Origin: Chara braunii
Lineage: Eukaryota; Streptophyta; Charophyceae; Charales; Characeae
DNA length: 20,286 bases
Reading direction: 5' to 3'
Assembly: GCA_003427395.1 (NCBI GenBank)
Contig: BFEA01000447.1
Coordinates: 804,730-825,015, forward strand
Notes under the pieces: generated by a model
Database searches by the model: none
What the model was told of the DNA's origin: nothing
The model's input: the letters and a program-made list of their open reading frames with translations, nothing else
In this document: positions 1-7,577 of the stretch, piece after piece
Position numbering within the stretch: the stretch's first letter is position 1
Layout of the letters: every line of letters starts with the position of its first letter
Made by a program: the position numbers and the translations under genes

Positions 1-47
<47 letters not shown>

Positions 48-128
48 ACACACACACACACAAACACACACAAACGCGCGCTCACACGCACACACCCACG
101 CGCATGCCCCCCCACACACACACACACA
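1..128. repeat. (CA)n microsatellite heading repeat copy A
   Basis: Nearly pure CA dinucleotides to about 70, then CA interspersed with CG and C runs up to 128. The same kind of tract sits at the same edge of repeat copies B (1680-1769) and C (5953-5980, as GT), followed each time by AATCA(G/A)TTTTAT, so the microsatellite appears to be part of the mobile unit rather than an independent locus. The tract starts at the window edge, so its true length is unknown. Confidence 0.95.
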
Positions 129-1010
129 ATCAGTTTTATGTATGTCAGTCTTTCTTCTGTTGTATGTCCTCCCCTTGATTTTTTCTCTGTCTTTTTGTAT
201 GCCCAACTGAGCACCCTTAAGTAGTGCTAAACAGTCGGTGGTTCCTCATTTGGAGTGCCTACTGCACTCTTATGGGGGCTGCTCGGTTTGGGATGTCCGA
301 ATTGCCTGTCGATGATGGCAGATGTTCGTCGGAGTGACTCCCTGGCTCAGTGGGTGGTGGGAACCAATAGTCTTCGGGGTTCGACCGTGATGTGAGTAGG
401 TCATGTGCTGCTTTGCTCCGTGTTGGATGTGTGGACGTCCTCTTCTGCACTCCGCTGCTGCCTTGCTGCCTGTCCCGCTTGCTTCGCGTGTGGCTCTCTA
501 CGAATTGTTGTGTTCGCTGCGTGGTGTGGTCATGTTGTTGGTGTTGCCTTGCGCTTCGCTGCTTTGCTGTCGTGCTGCTTATCCGCTGACCGTGCCTTCC
601 GTGTGTGCTGCTTGTGTGCCCTGTAGGTTGGTTGCCTTGGTGTTGGTGCCTTGTGCTCCGCTCCACTGTTACCGAGCTACTGGTCCACTCACCCTGTCGT
701 CCCTTGTAATGTGGCTGCCCTGCATGTGGTGCCTTGTCCTTCACTACATGGTTGTCGCGCTGCATGTCCTGCGTGCCATGTCGTTCTTTGCAGTCGTTTT
801 TGGCGTTGTGCAGCTGTGTTGCCTTGCCTGGTGCTCCACAGGGTTGCTGCCCGCTGCTATGTTCCGCTTGGGGACGGTCTGCCTTCAACAAGTGTCAAAG
901 GGTTCATGACCTAAACCATCAAATACGAAGATTCCACAGATTGTCGAGGATTCAACCTCTTCATGAGTTGGTGCAACTCCAACGAAACAATCTATCATCA
1001 TCAGTTTTTA
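129..1010 (+). repeat. Dispersed T/G-rich repeat, copy A
   Basis: This is a noncoding repeat that aligns with 1770-2700 (copy B) and with the reverse complement of 5542-5950 (copy C). Shared landmarks in order are AATCAGTTTTATGT after the CA tract, GCTAAACAGTCGGTGGTTCC (about 227-246), ACTGCACTCTTA, GGAGTGACTCCCT, GGGTGGTGGGAACCAA and GTGATGTGAGTAGGTCATGT. The middle (about 400-880) is T/G-rich and made of degenerate roughly 100-bp units carrying GTTGCCTTG and TGCTTCGC words. The last 120 bp are best conserved and contain the hammerhead at 939-992. Open frames across it are low-complexity Cys/Leu strings on every frame and are not believable proteins. The family is not one I recognise; a ribozyme-bearing non-autonomous retroelement is the best guess. 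Confidence 0.8.
939..992 (+). ncRNA. Hammerhead ribozyme, type III, copy A (degenerate core)
   Basis: Self-cleaving RNA motif. Stem III is 939-944 (GATTGT) with 987-992 (ACAATC), 6 bp perfect. The cleavage triplet is GTC, ending at 945. Stem I is 946-949 GAGG with 956-959 CCTC, loop ATTCAA. The CUGANGA box (960-966) reads TTCATGA, so C3 and G5 are altered. Stem II is 967-971 GTTGG with 979-983 CCAAC, loop TGCAACT. The GAA box is at 984-986. Stems I and II are closed by loops and stem III is open, hence type III, the arrangement known from viroid-like RNAs and plant retrozymes. The core changes predict little or no activity in this copy. Copy B at 2626-2679 has the same layout with identical spacing. 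Confidence 0.82.
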
Positions 1011-1154
1011 TTTATTTTTTTTCGGTTTTTGTTTCTTGCCTTGTGCTGTTTGTTTGCCCACCCTCCTCCCCTCTACCCTCCAGCCTGTCCTCTGCTGTTA
1101 ACTATTCTTCTGGCCACTTTGCCGTTTTTCGATACTTGTACTTATGCCCTCCCA

Positions 1155-1299
1155 CCTCCCCCATATGTTTCAGCCTGTGTGCTGCCTCACGGCTTGTTCC
1201 TCCTCTCATGCCTCTAAGTTCATGTGCCTCCCCAATGCGTTTCAACCTATGTGCTGCCTCGTTGTTTGTTCCCCCTCTCGTGCCTCTTAAGTTCATGTG
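1155..1299. repeat. Tandem duplication, two units of 72-73 bp
   Basis: Units 1155-1226 and 1227-1299 both run CCTCCCC..AT..GTTTCA(G/A)CCT(G/A)TGTGCTGCCTC and end CTCTAAGTTCATGTG or the equivalent with one extra T. They differ at about ten positions. The sequence is pyrimidine-rich and noncoding. A partial earlier unit may precede 1155. Confidence 0.85.
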
Positions 1300-1676
1300 T
1301 CGTGTTGTGGTTTGGTATGCTATGGTGTTGGTTCCCTGCCCTTTGCCTCGTTGTTATTTGCCTTCCCCTCGTCCCTCCGTTTGTTTGTGGAGTGTTATTG
1401 CATGTGTTCTGGTCTGTCTGAAAAAGAGGAGGCACCACCCACCCCCTTACGTTGTTTTACTGCTTTCGCATATTTGGCTGCTTTCAACTTTACGGCCCTT
1501 TAAACACGTACCCTCACCCCTCACCACAAATGGACACATGAATGGTTTTACCCCACCGCGTTGAAAAATCGCCCCCCGCGCTTTGCACCCTGCCCATAGT
1601 GTGCCGACGTGTCTGGTCGGAGCAACACGGGTATGACGTGTCGTACTCGTGCGAAACTCATGTGACACATACATGC

Positions 1677-1679
<3 letters not shown>
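1300..1679. other. Gene-free stretch between repeat copies A and B
   Basis: This is the T/C-rich continuation after the 72-bp units, then a short mixed stretch (about 1500-1675) leading into the next CA tract. I see no supported coding region, RNA gene or regulatory motif. Open frames here are short and compositionally biased. This part has no counterpart after copy B, so it is not part of the shared repeat. Confidence 0.6.
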
Positions 1680-1714
<35 letters not shown>

Positions 1715-1769
1715 CACACATACACACACGCACACACACACACACAGACACACACACACACACACACAA
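1680..1769. repeat. (CA)n microsatellite heading repeat copy B
   Basis: CA dinucleotides interrupted by single T, G and GA changes, followed by CAATCAATTTTATAAAAG, matching the edge of copy A. Frames across it give Thr-His or Val-Cys strings that are artefacts. Confidence 0.95.
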
Positions 1770-2350
1770 TCAATTTTATAAAAGTTTGTTTGTCTCTGTT
1801 TCCGGTATGTTTGTCTTTCTTCTCTTTCCTATGTTTTTTCTAAGTACGTTTGTCTCTAGCCGAGCACCCCCTAGCAGTGCTAAACAGTCGGTGGTTCCTC
1901 GTTTGGAGTGCAAACTGCACTCTTAGGGGGGCCGCTCGGTTCGGGGCGTCTGTGTTGCCTGTCGGTGATGACGGATGTTCGACGGAGTGACTCCCTGGCT
2001 CATTGGGTGGTGGGAACCAATAGTCTGCGGTGTTCACCCATGATGTGAGTAGGTCATGTGCTGCTTTGCTTCGTGTTGGATGTGTGGGCTGCCCTGTGCT
2101 GTCTGCGCGTCACCGTTGCCTCGCTGCCTATCCCGCTTGGGGCACGTGCTGTTCGTTGTGTGCTGTTACGTTCGCTGTGCAGTCTGGTTGTGGTAGTCGT
2201 GTTGCCTTGTGCTTCGCCGCGCTGCTTCCAAGCTGTCCATCCATGTGTCGTGCCTTTTGGGTTCCTTGCTTGTGTGTCGTGTAGTGTGGTGATCGTGTGG
2301 TTGTTGCCTTGTGCTTCATTACACGGGCGTTGTGTTGTGCCTCCACTTGC

Positions 2351-2556
2351 GGTGTTGTTCCTTGCAACCGTCTATGTCGTTTTGCAGTTGAGTGAGTTCT
2401 GGTGCGTTGCCTGGTGCTTCGCAGGGTTGTGTCTTGCTGCCGTCCGCCGTTTGACGTGTTGTTCCTTGCAGTCGTCTTCGGTGTTCTTCGGTTGCGTGGC
2501 TTCGGGTGTGTTGCCTGGTGCTTCACACGGGTGTCGCTCGCTGCTATGTTCCGCTT
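2351..2556 (+). repeat. Internal tandem units of about 100 bp in copy B
   Basis: Units about 2351-2455 and 2457-2556 share TGTTGTTCCTTGCA at the start and GGTGTGTTGCCTGGTGCTTC-like sequence in the middle. A related, more diverged array is visible in copy A at about 700-875. Confidence 0.6.
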
Positions 2557-2625
2557 GTGGGCAATCTGCCTTCAACAAGGGTCAAAGGGTTCATGACCCA
2601 AAACATCCAAAACTGGTACTCCGCA

Positions 2626-2679
2626 GATTGTCGAGGGTTCAACCTCCTGGTGAGTCGGTGCAATTCCGACGAAACAATC
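2626..2679 (+). ncRNA. Hammerhead ribozyme, type III, copy B
   Basis: Stem III is 2626-2631 GATTGT with 2674-2679 ACAATC. The cleavage triplet GTC ends at 2632. Stem I is 2633-2636 GAGG with 2643-2646 CCTC, loop GTTCAA. The conserved box at 2647-2653 is CTGGTGA, a single change (A6 to G) from CUGANGA. Stem II is 2654-2658 GTCGG with 2666-2670 CCGAC, loop TGCAATT. GAA is at 2671-2673. Relative to copy A, the middle pair of stem II is C-G instead of T-A, a compensated change. Where one copy has lost a core base the other keeps the canonical one (C3 and G5 here, A6 in copy A), so the common ancestor probably had a full catalytic core. The A6 change should still impair cleavage. Confidence 0.85.
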
Positions 2680-2718
2680 ATCATCAGCTTCTATTTTTTC
2701 CAGTTAATGTTTTAAGAC

Positions 2719-3251
2719 TGGTCTGCCAGTCTGGTCTCTTTAGGTGTAGTCCAACCGCAGTCTCATCTGCTAAAGGCAAATGAGTCTATGCACAAGTATG
2801 CCTTGGCCTGCTTGGCCTCGGTATCCGTTTTTGTTTTTTTCAAGGCTGTCTGTTTGATGTGCTTGTGTGAGGTTGCTCCGGCCTGCGGTCCCATCAGCAG
2901 AAGGCTGGTGAGGCGGTGTGCAAGGTGTTTCTGCCTTCCTGGCCCTGGCATCCATGTTGGTCATGTTTTTTGGTTTGCCTGTTTTGTTTAGTGTGTGGTC
3001 TTCCTGTTAGCTTGTTTGCGTGTGGTCTGCCCGCAGTCTCATCGAGAAAAGTCTGATGAGTCGGAGCGGAGGATGCTCGGCCCCATGCCCGTGGCATCAT
3101 GTTTGGATGTGTTATTTTGGTGTGTTTGTTTGGCCTGCAGGGGTGTGGTCTTCTTGTTAGTTTGCTTGCGGGCTATCTGCTCGTAGTCTCACCAGCGAGA
3201 GGGTAATGGGTCGGTGCGCAATTCTCCCCCGACCCTCCAGGCCTTGGCACC
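2719..3251 (+). repeat. Degenerate tandem array, about four hairpin units of 110-140 bp
   Basis: Four units share a core near 2757, 2886, 3030 and 3184: (C/T)(C/T)GC(A/G)GT(C)(T/C)CATC, a short loop, then (C/T)TG(A/G)TGAG and TCGG, followed by a TTGGCCTG or CCTGGC(A) segment. Units 3 and 4 begin with almost the same 20 bp (TGTGGTCTTC(C/T)TGTTAG). The consensus core is a hairpin (CTCATCAGC / GCTGATGAG). The last unit has a stem GTCGG / CCGAC and GTGC..AATTC that resembles stem-loop II of the hammerhead upstream, but the GAAA box is absent. No coding potential is believable. Confidence 0.6.
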
Positions 3252-3500
3252 CCCCCTTTTTTTTCTTTTTTTTTTCTTTTTTTAGTCTCGTGGGCTGTTT
3301 TGTTGGCATGTGGTTTGTCCGCTCGCCCTACTGTCCTTGCTTGAAAGTACTCGAAAACATGAGTAGATGTCGTTCTCGCCTCAGCAGATGGAATCTACCA
3401 TACCTGCAACTGTTACCTAGGCTAGAGGTGTGCCCGTGATTCGTCACGGGAGATTCTACCCGGTATAGTGAATCTTGCCATGGCGTGCATATGTGCACAC
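3252..3500. other. Gene-free stretch with T-tract and short palindrome
   Basis: A T-rich tract (about 3255-3285) is followed by mixed sequence. A 7-bp perfect stem lies at 3433-3439 / 3444-3450 (CCCGTGA / TCACGGG) with a TTCG loop. No gene is supported. Confidence 0.6.
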
Positions 3501-3922
3501 ACTCAAAACACACACACACAAACTAGGGCGTTTTTTTTTGTTTTTTTTTTTATCAATCAATCAATCAATCAATCAATCAGTATGTGTGTCTATTAAAAAC
3601 GAGAAAAAAGAAGGAAAAAAACAAGAAAACGGCTTTGGTTTTTCTTTTCATTATTATCTTTTTTTTTTTTCTTTTTATATTTGCATATGTCAATTAAAAA
3701 AAAAGAATCAAAGAAACATATGCACCATGTTTATCTCACCAGCAATCAGAAAAAATGGGAAAAAAAAAAGTTTTATTTTTTTTATTATGTTTCTTTTTAT
3801 TTTAATACTTGCGTTTTTTATTTTTTTACTAGGCTGTTTTCCCGGGCGCCCGGGCACCCAACTTCTGCCCGGGTACACGCCCGGGTGCCCGGCCGGGCAT
3901 GACCCCCGGGCAGGGTTCCGGT
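3500..3922 (+). repeat. Simple-repeat cassette: (CA)n, T-tract, (ATCA)n, CCCGGG island
   Basis: In order: a CA tract (about 3507-3522), AGGGCG, T-tracts (3531-3551), (ATCA)n at 3551-3579, A/T homopolymer-rich sequence (3590-3835), then a GC-rich island (3841-3922) made of repeated CCCGGGC and CCGGGC words, then an A-tract. The same order recurs in the right half of the TIR element at 13986-15274 and at 5953-6385. The Ile-Asn-Gln-Ser frames across the ATCA tract are artefacts. Confidence 0.65.
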
Positions 3923-4240
3923 TAGCCCCAGTGCCAAAAAAAAAAAAAAAAAACCCTAAAAATTTTTCGAAAAACAATATGTTGTGTAGGATTGAAATGC
4001 AAACCACTTTTGGCTGAGGGTCACATTATAATTCCTCACAGAACCGGAGATAAAAAAGAAAATAACAGAATCACACAAAAGCACCCCCCTTTAGACCCCT
4101 TTAGCCCCTTTAAATCGAATTTATAGCCCCCTCCCCCCCCTTTGACAGCCAACTCGCAAAAAAAGGAAATGAGCCCGGATTTGGAGTCCTCTGGAAGAGT
4201 GCAGAAAACCAAAAATAATTTTTTATTTTTATTTTTTTTT
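3923..4240. other. AT-rich gene-free stretch
   Basis: An A-tract at 3936-3953, then AT-rich sequence with C-run words (ACCCCTTT, GCCCCTTT near 4083-4140). I see no gene, promoter or clear repeat boundary. Confidence 0.6.
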
Positions 4241-4500
4241 GCACGTCCGAGTGCCCGGCCGGCAGGACCGGGCGGGCGTGAGAATCTTCCTTGTTTTTTA
4301 TTAAAAAAAATATAATATCACAATAAAAAATGATAAAGGGATGTACGGGTTTTCAAACCCTACAACCCCATATAAATATATAAATATATATAAGGGTCAC
4401 CAGCCCGTACGTACGGAGGTGCCTGGGAAGACCTCCGTACGTACGGCGTTCGGGGTCCCGTATGGGGTCCAAACCCGACGGCATTCGGTCCCCGTCAAAA
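4241..4500. repeat. Two GC-palindrome islands in AT-rich sequence
   Basis: The first island, 4241-4282, is CCGG-rich (GTGCCCGGCCGGCAGGACCG). The second, 4404-4500, is CGTACG-rich. Between them lie A/T tracts, a small palindrome GGGTTT-TC-AAACCC (about 4348-4361) and TATATAAA words. Islands of the same kinds recur at 3841-3922, 5030-5163, 6330-6385, 14011-14095 and 15205-15265. Confidence 0.6.
4405..4446. repeat. Perfect 16-bp inverted repeat, 10-nt loop
   Basis: 4405-4420 (CCGTACGTACGGAGGT) is the exact reverse complement of 4431-4446, with a 10-nt spacer. Each arm itself contains the self-complementary word CCGTACGTACGG, so both arm-arm and within-arm pairing are possible. The two arms would form a very stable hairpin or cruciform. 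Confidence 0.9.
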
Positions 4501-4505
4501 ATTAT

Positions 4506-4853
4506 TTCGGGGCTTAAAAATAATTTGTTTTTTCTTTTGTTTTTTTTGTGAGTTTTCTATGACGTGAGGTACATGCCTATAAATTTTCAAATCATTTGGC
4601 TCAGCCAAATAAGAATTAAAAATCGCCAACGATGGCGGTGTCAAAACGCGCTCGCCCACGTTTTTTTTCACTTCTTACTTATTGTTTTCACTTTAGTTCG
4701 GGGTCTAAAAACTTTTATTATTTTTTGAAACTTTTTTAGTGGGTTTTTCATTATGTGAAGTACACATCTTTAAATTTTCAGGGGATTTAGCTATGCCAAA
4801 ACAAAATGAAATATCGCCAAAGATGGCGGTGTTGAAAACGTGCTCCCGCACTC
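4506..4853 (+). repeat. Two direct units of about 155 bp
   Basis: Units 4506-4660 and 4697-4853 share TTCGGGG..TAAAAA at the start, a T-tract, GTG.GTTTT, ATG(A)(C/T)GTGA(G/A)GTACA, TAAATTTTCA, ATTT.GCT..GCCAAA, ATCGCCAA.GATGGCGGTGT and an end of ACG.GCTC.C. The second unit lies wholly inside the left arm of the foldback element and the first only partly, so the arms were probably built from a pre-existing tandem repeat. Confidence 0.75.
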
Positions 4854-5541
4854 ACTAATTTTTTTTTATTTTTATTTTTTATTATTATTAGTATTTGTTT
4901 TTCGTATTTTATTTTTATTTCGAATTTGGTAATGAATTCAGATGTGATGCTCAGGCACATCTTGTTTAATTAATTATTTTTCATAACATATCTTTTTTTC
5001 TGAGTTTTTTTATATTTTTATTTCTTTTTGGGTCTGCGTTCGGCCTGAACGGCCGAACGCCGGGTAACCGGCATTCGGGACGAGCCGAACGCCCGAACCC
5101 GAACGCCCGAACGTATGGGACCCCTTGGGGATGCGTTCGGCCGTTCCAGCCGAACGCGGACCCAAAAAAAAAAAAAAAAAAAAATCTGAGAAAAAGATAT
5201 GTTATGAAGCAAAATAAATTAAACAAGATTTGCCCGAGCATAACATCCAAATTCCTTACCAAATTTGAAATAAAAATAAAATACGAAAAACAGATACTAA
5301 TAATAAAAATTAAATTTAGTGAGTGCACGAGCACGTTTTCGACACCGCCATCTTTGGCCGTTTTTCATTTTTTTTGGGCATAGCTAAACGCCCTGAAAAT
5401 TTACAAATGTGTACTTTACATAATGCAAAACCCACTAAAAAAGTTAAAAAAAATAATAAAATTGTTTAGACCCCGAACTAAAGTAAAAACAATAAGTAAA
5501 AAATGAAAAACAACGTGGGCGAGCACGTTTTGACACCGCCA
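4633..5541. mobile_element. Foldback element with arms of about 410-430 bp
   Basis: The left arm 4633-5059 is the inverted copy of the right arm 5134-5541, with a loop at 5060-5133. Matched landmarks are TGGCGGTGTCAAAACG with its complement near 5525-5541, TTAGTTCGGGGTCTAAA with 5464-5480, GATGTGATGCTC..GGC near 4940 with GCCCGAGCATAACATC near 5232-5247, and GGGTCTGCGTTCGGC (about 5030) with GCCGAACGCGGACCC (about 5149-5163). Arm identity looks around 85-95 percent in the parts I aligned by eye. The tip is a GC island of CCGAACG words. The right arm ends where repeat copy C begins, while the left side continues into a further direct unit, so the outer boundary is not a clean TIR/TSD. No transposase is present; frames inside are artefacts. 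Confidence 0.8.
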
Positions 5542-5950
5542 ACGACACGGTCACACCACACAGTGAACACAATAGTATGCAGAGAGCTACATGTGAAGCC
5601 AGCGGGACATGCAGCAAGGCAGCGGCAGAGCGCGGATGAGGCAGTCCACACATTCAACACGAAGCAACGCAGCACATGACCTACTCACATCACGATTGAA
5701 CCCCGCAGACTGTTGGTTCCCACCACCCACTGAGATAGGGAGTCACTCCGACTAGCATTCGTCATCACCCATAGGCAATACAGACACCCTGAACCGAGCG
5801 CCCCCCTAAGAGTGCAGTTGGCACTCCAGAGCTGGAACCACCGACTGTTTTGCACTACTTAAGGGTGCTCGGTTGGGCACACAACCAAGTACTTAGAAAA
5901 AAACAGAGAAATGACAAACGATAGGGGGAAGACAAACTTACATAAAACTG
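5542..5950 (-). repeat. Dispersed repeat, copy C, inverted and truncated
   Basis: The reverse complement matches copies A and B from their (CA)n edge (5953-5980 here as GT) through the GCTAAACAGTCGGTGG-like, ACTGCACTCTTA and GGGTGGTGGGAACCAA landmarks to about GTGGTGTGGTCATGTTGTTGG of copy A. There it stops at the foldback arm. The T/G-rich interior and the hammerhead end are missing. The abrupt junction near 5541 suggests truncation during insertion or a rearrangement with the foldback element. Confidence 0.8.
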
Positions 5951-5952
5951 AT

Positions 5953-6109
5953 TGTGTGTGTGTGTGTGTGTGCGTGCGTGCATGGGGGGGGATGCGACCC
6001 CCCCCAACAAATCAATCAATCTTGATTTCTTTTTTTTCTTTTTTTTTGTTTATTTTGTATTTTATGATCAATCAATCAATTGATCAACCAACCAATCAAT
6101 CAATCAATT

Positions 6110-6158
<49 letters not shown>

Positions 6159-6385
6159 ATCAACCAACCAATATATCAATCAATCAACTATGCAATCAAT
6201 TTTTTTTTTTCCCTTTCTTAAAACCCCCACACGAACAAAAAAACCTTTTTTGTTTCCTTTTTCTTTTTGGATGGGGGGGTACCCTTCGACACCCGTACTC
6301 TCCCCAGCCCCTGATCTCCCCCAACACCCCCTGGAAACCGTCGTACGGACGGCGTGTACGGCCGTACGTACGTCCTTGTCTGCTG
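5953..6385 (-). repeat. Simple-repeat cassette: (GT)n, G-run, (ATCA)n, CGTACG island
   Basis: Order: (GT)n 5953-5980, G-run and C-run (5984-6005), T-tract, (ATCA)n with GATCAACCAACC interruptions (6064-6199), a T/C tract, CGAACAAAAAAA, GGGGGGGTACCC, C-rich sequence, then an island with CGTACGG and GTACGTACG (6343-6374). The reverse complement of the left half of the TIR element at 13986-14480 has the same parts in the same order, including CGAACAA before the C/G runs. I therefore read this as a relic half-copy of that family. No terminal repeat or target duplication is visible at its junction with the LINE fragment. Confidence 0.6.
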
Positions 6386-6389
6386 GTAG

Positions 6390-7238
6390 ACCGGCAACTG
6401 GACTGCCAAAAACCTCCATAATTTGCCAGTTAAAACCACATATAGGATGCTCTGTTTAAAGAGGTAGTTTAGGGACCAGATTAATGACAGGCGGGTCAGG
6501 CACCTCAATGTGGACCGGGCCCTTGTCACGCGTATTAGATGGTTCAACGAAAATAAGGTCTGGTCGGCTAAAATTACTTCATTGCAGTGGCAGATCGCCC
6601 ATCGCTGCCTCCCCACCAACGCTTGGCTGATTGAACACACCCACCTCGAACAGAAAGGTGTTGCACTACCCTGGTGTAGAATTTGCCTCACCGCCTTCCC
6701 TCCACGAAAACAAAATGAGACCATCGAACACATTTTCATGCAGTGTCCTGTGGCCGTACTGACGTGGCGCTGGTGGAACCAGGTGTGGCGGAAGATGGTG
6801 GCAGATACACTCTGGCCATGGTCCTGACAAGCAATTCTGACTGGGCATTGCCCAGCTATGGCTACTGCGTCCTCCTACATGGGGAACTGGTTTAGCCTTG
6901 GCAAAAGAATAATCCTCTGGGACTTGTGGTGGCAACATTGCCTTCTCAACTTGGAAGGCGTTAGAGCGGAGGATGGGGAGTTTATAGGACAATTTAAGGA
7001 ACAGATTCAGTTGGAATTGCGACGGAGATGGCACAACCTTAAAAACCAGTTAGATATCTTTCAAACGGACCGAGATATCAAGTGGGTTCTTTCGGGTTTT
7101 TGCACGGACTGGGTTGGGGGGGACCGAGGGGGATGGGTGGCTAGGGTACAATGGGGAGGGGATCACCCGAGTGAGACGGAACAGCTATGTATCACCCGCA
7201 GCCGCGGTCGCAAGGTCAAACTCGGAGGGCGGTCGTGA
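6390..7238 (+). pseudogene. LINE-type reverse transcriptase C-terminus (zf-RVT region), broken
   Basis: In frame 3 this resembles the C-terminal part of plant LINE ORF2 proteins, where a zinc-binding domain (zf-RVT type) follows the reverse transcriptase and is thought to help bind template RNA. Visible features are W..KI.SLQWQIAHRCLPTNAWL, then a Cys pair CRIC (6675-6686), then ETIEHIFMQC (His 6729-6731, Cys 6744-6746), then W..W..VW. The sequence after it (ILWDLWWQHCLLNLEG) fits the usual tail. In-frame stops at 6465-6467 and 6825-6827 break it, and the frame finally closes at 7236-7238. Polymerase and endonuclease domains are absent, so this is a 5'-truncated relic. An A-rich tract at about 7302-7336 could be its poly(A) end. 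An alternative is a fragment of another retroelement class using zf-RVT. Confidence 0.75.
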
Positions 7239-7577
7239 TCACGGCCGTCACGGCTCCGACTGTGGTTCGGTGCCGCAACAACTTTCAGGAACTTTTTTAG
7301 ACTTAAAAAAATTCTTAAAAAAAAAAACAAAAAATATGGTGCTACACTACGCAGTTTTTTTTTTTTTTTTTTTGAGTTCGTCTTGAGTTATAAAAAAACT
7401 ATTATTTGTTTCCAGATTTTTTTTATGTTTTTTTTCTTTTTTTTTTTCACGGCCGCGGGGTCGCGACCTTGGCCGCACGTGGCTGCCTCTGGGGGGATTC
7501 ATAGCGGAACAGGGGCCCCCCAGGGATTACCGCCCTGTGTTCAATGATTGGACTAATTTTGATCCCTCCTTCCCTAT
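7239..7577. other. Gene-free stretch, homopolymer-rich, up to the gypsy insertion
   Basis: Contains the putative LINE 3' end with A-rich tracts (7302-7336), T-tracts (7353-7373 and 7421-7448) and then a GC-rich stretch. The last bases before the LTR are CTAT, the target duplication. No gene is supported on the plus strand. On the minus strand, 7577 down to about 7516 continues in frame with the open frame beyond the 3' LTR (see the minus-strand ORF at 18476-18826). Confidence 0.6.
7574..7577. repeat. Target-site duplication of the gypsy element (left)
   Basis: CTAT directly precedes TGCAAGG of the 5' LTR and is repeated directly after the final CCTTGCA of the 3' LTR at 18472-18475. Confidence 0.8.

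Larger units (their letters stand above)
1770..2700 (+). repeat. Dispersed T/G-rich repeat, copy B
   Basis: Second direct copy of the family seen at 129-1010, with the same ordered landmarks (GCTAAACAGTCGGTGGTTCC near 1878, ACTGCACTCTTA, GGAGTGACTCCCT, GGGTGGTGGGAACCAA). The interior 2351-2556 holds two clear roughly 100-bp tandem units, each starting TGTTGTTCCTTGCA and containing TTGCCTGGTGCTTC. It ends with the hammerhead at 2626-2679. The conserved ends and poorly conserved T/G-rich middle suggest that only the termini are constrained. No credible protein is encoded. Confidence 0.8.

Noticed and set aside
1-128. CRISPR or telomere-like array from the regular short repeats
   Set aside because: There are no spacers; it is a dinucleotide microsatellite. 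No telomeric TTTAGGG runs are seen.
259-909. Overlapping frames of 168-210 codons on both strands of repeat copy A, and the 241-codon frame in copy B
   Set aside because: They are T/G-rich low-complexity sequence. The frames are not conserved between copies A and B and no domain is visible.
3051-3110. CTGATGAGTCGG as a further hammerhead core
   Set aside because: No GAAA box or stem III partner follows, and the CTGATGAG pairs with the upstream CTCATC as a simple hairpin. Kept only as a possible relic.
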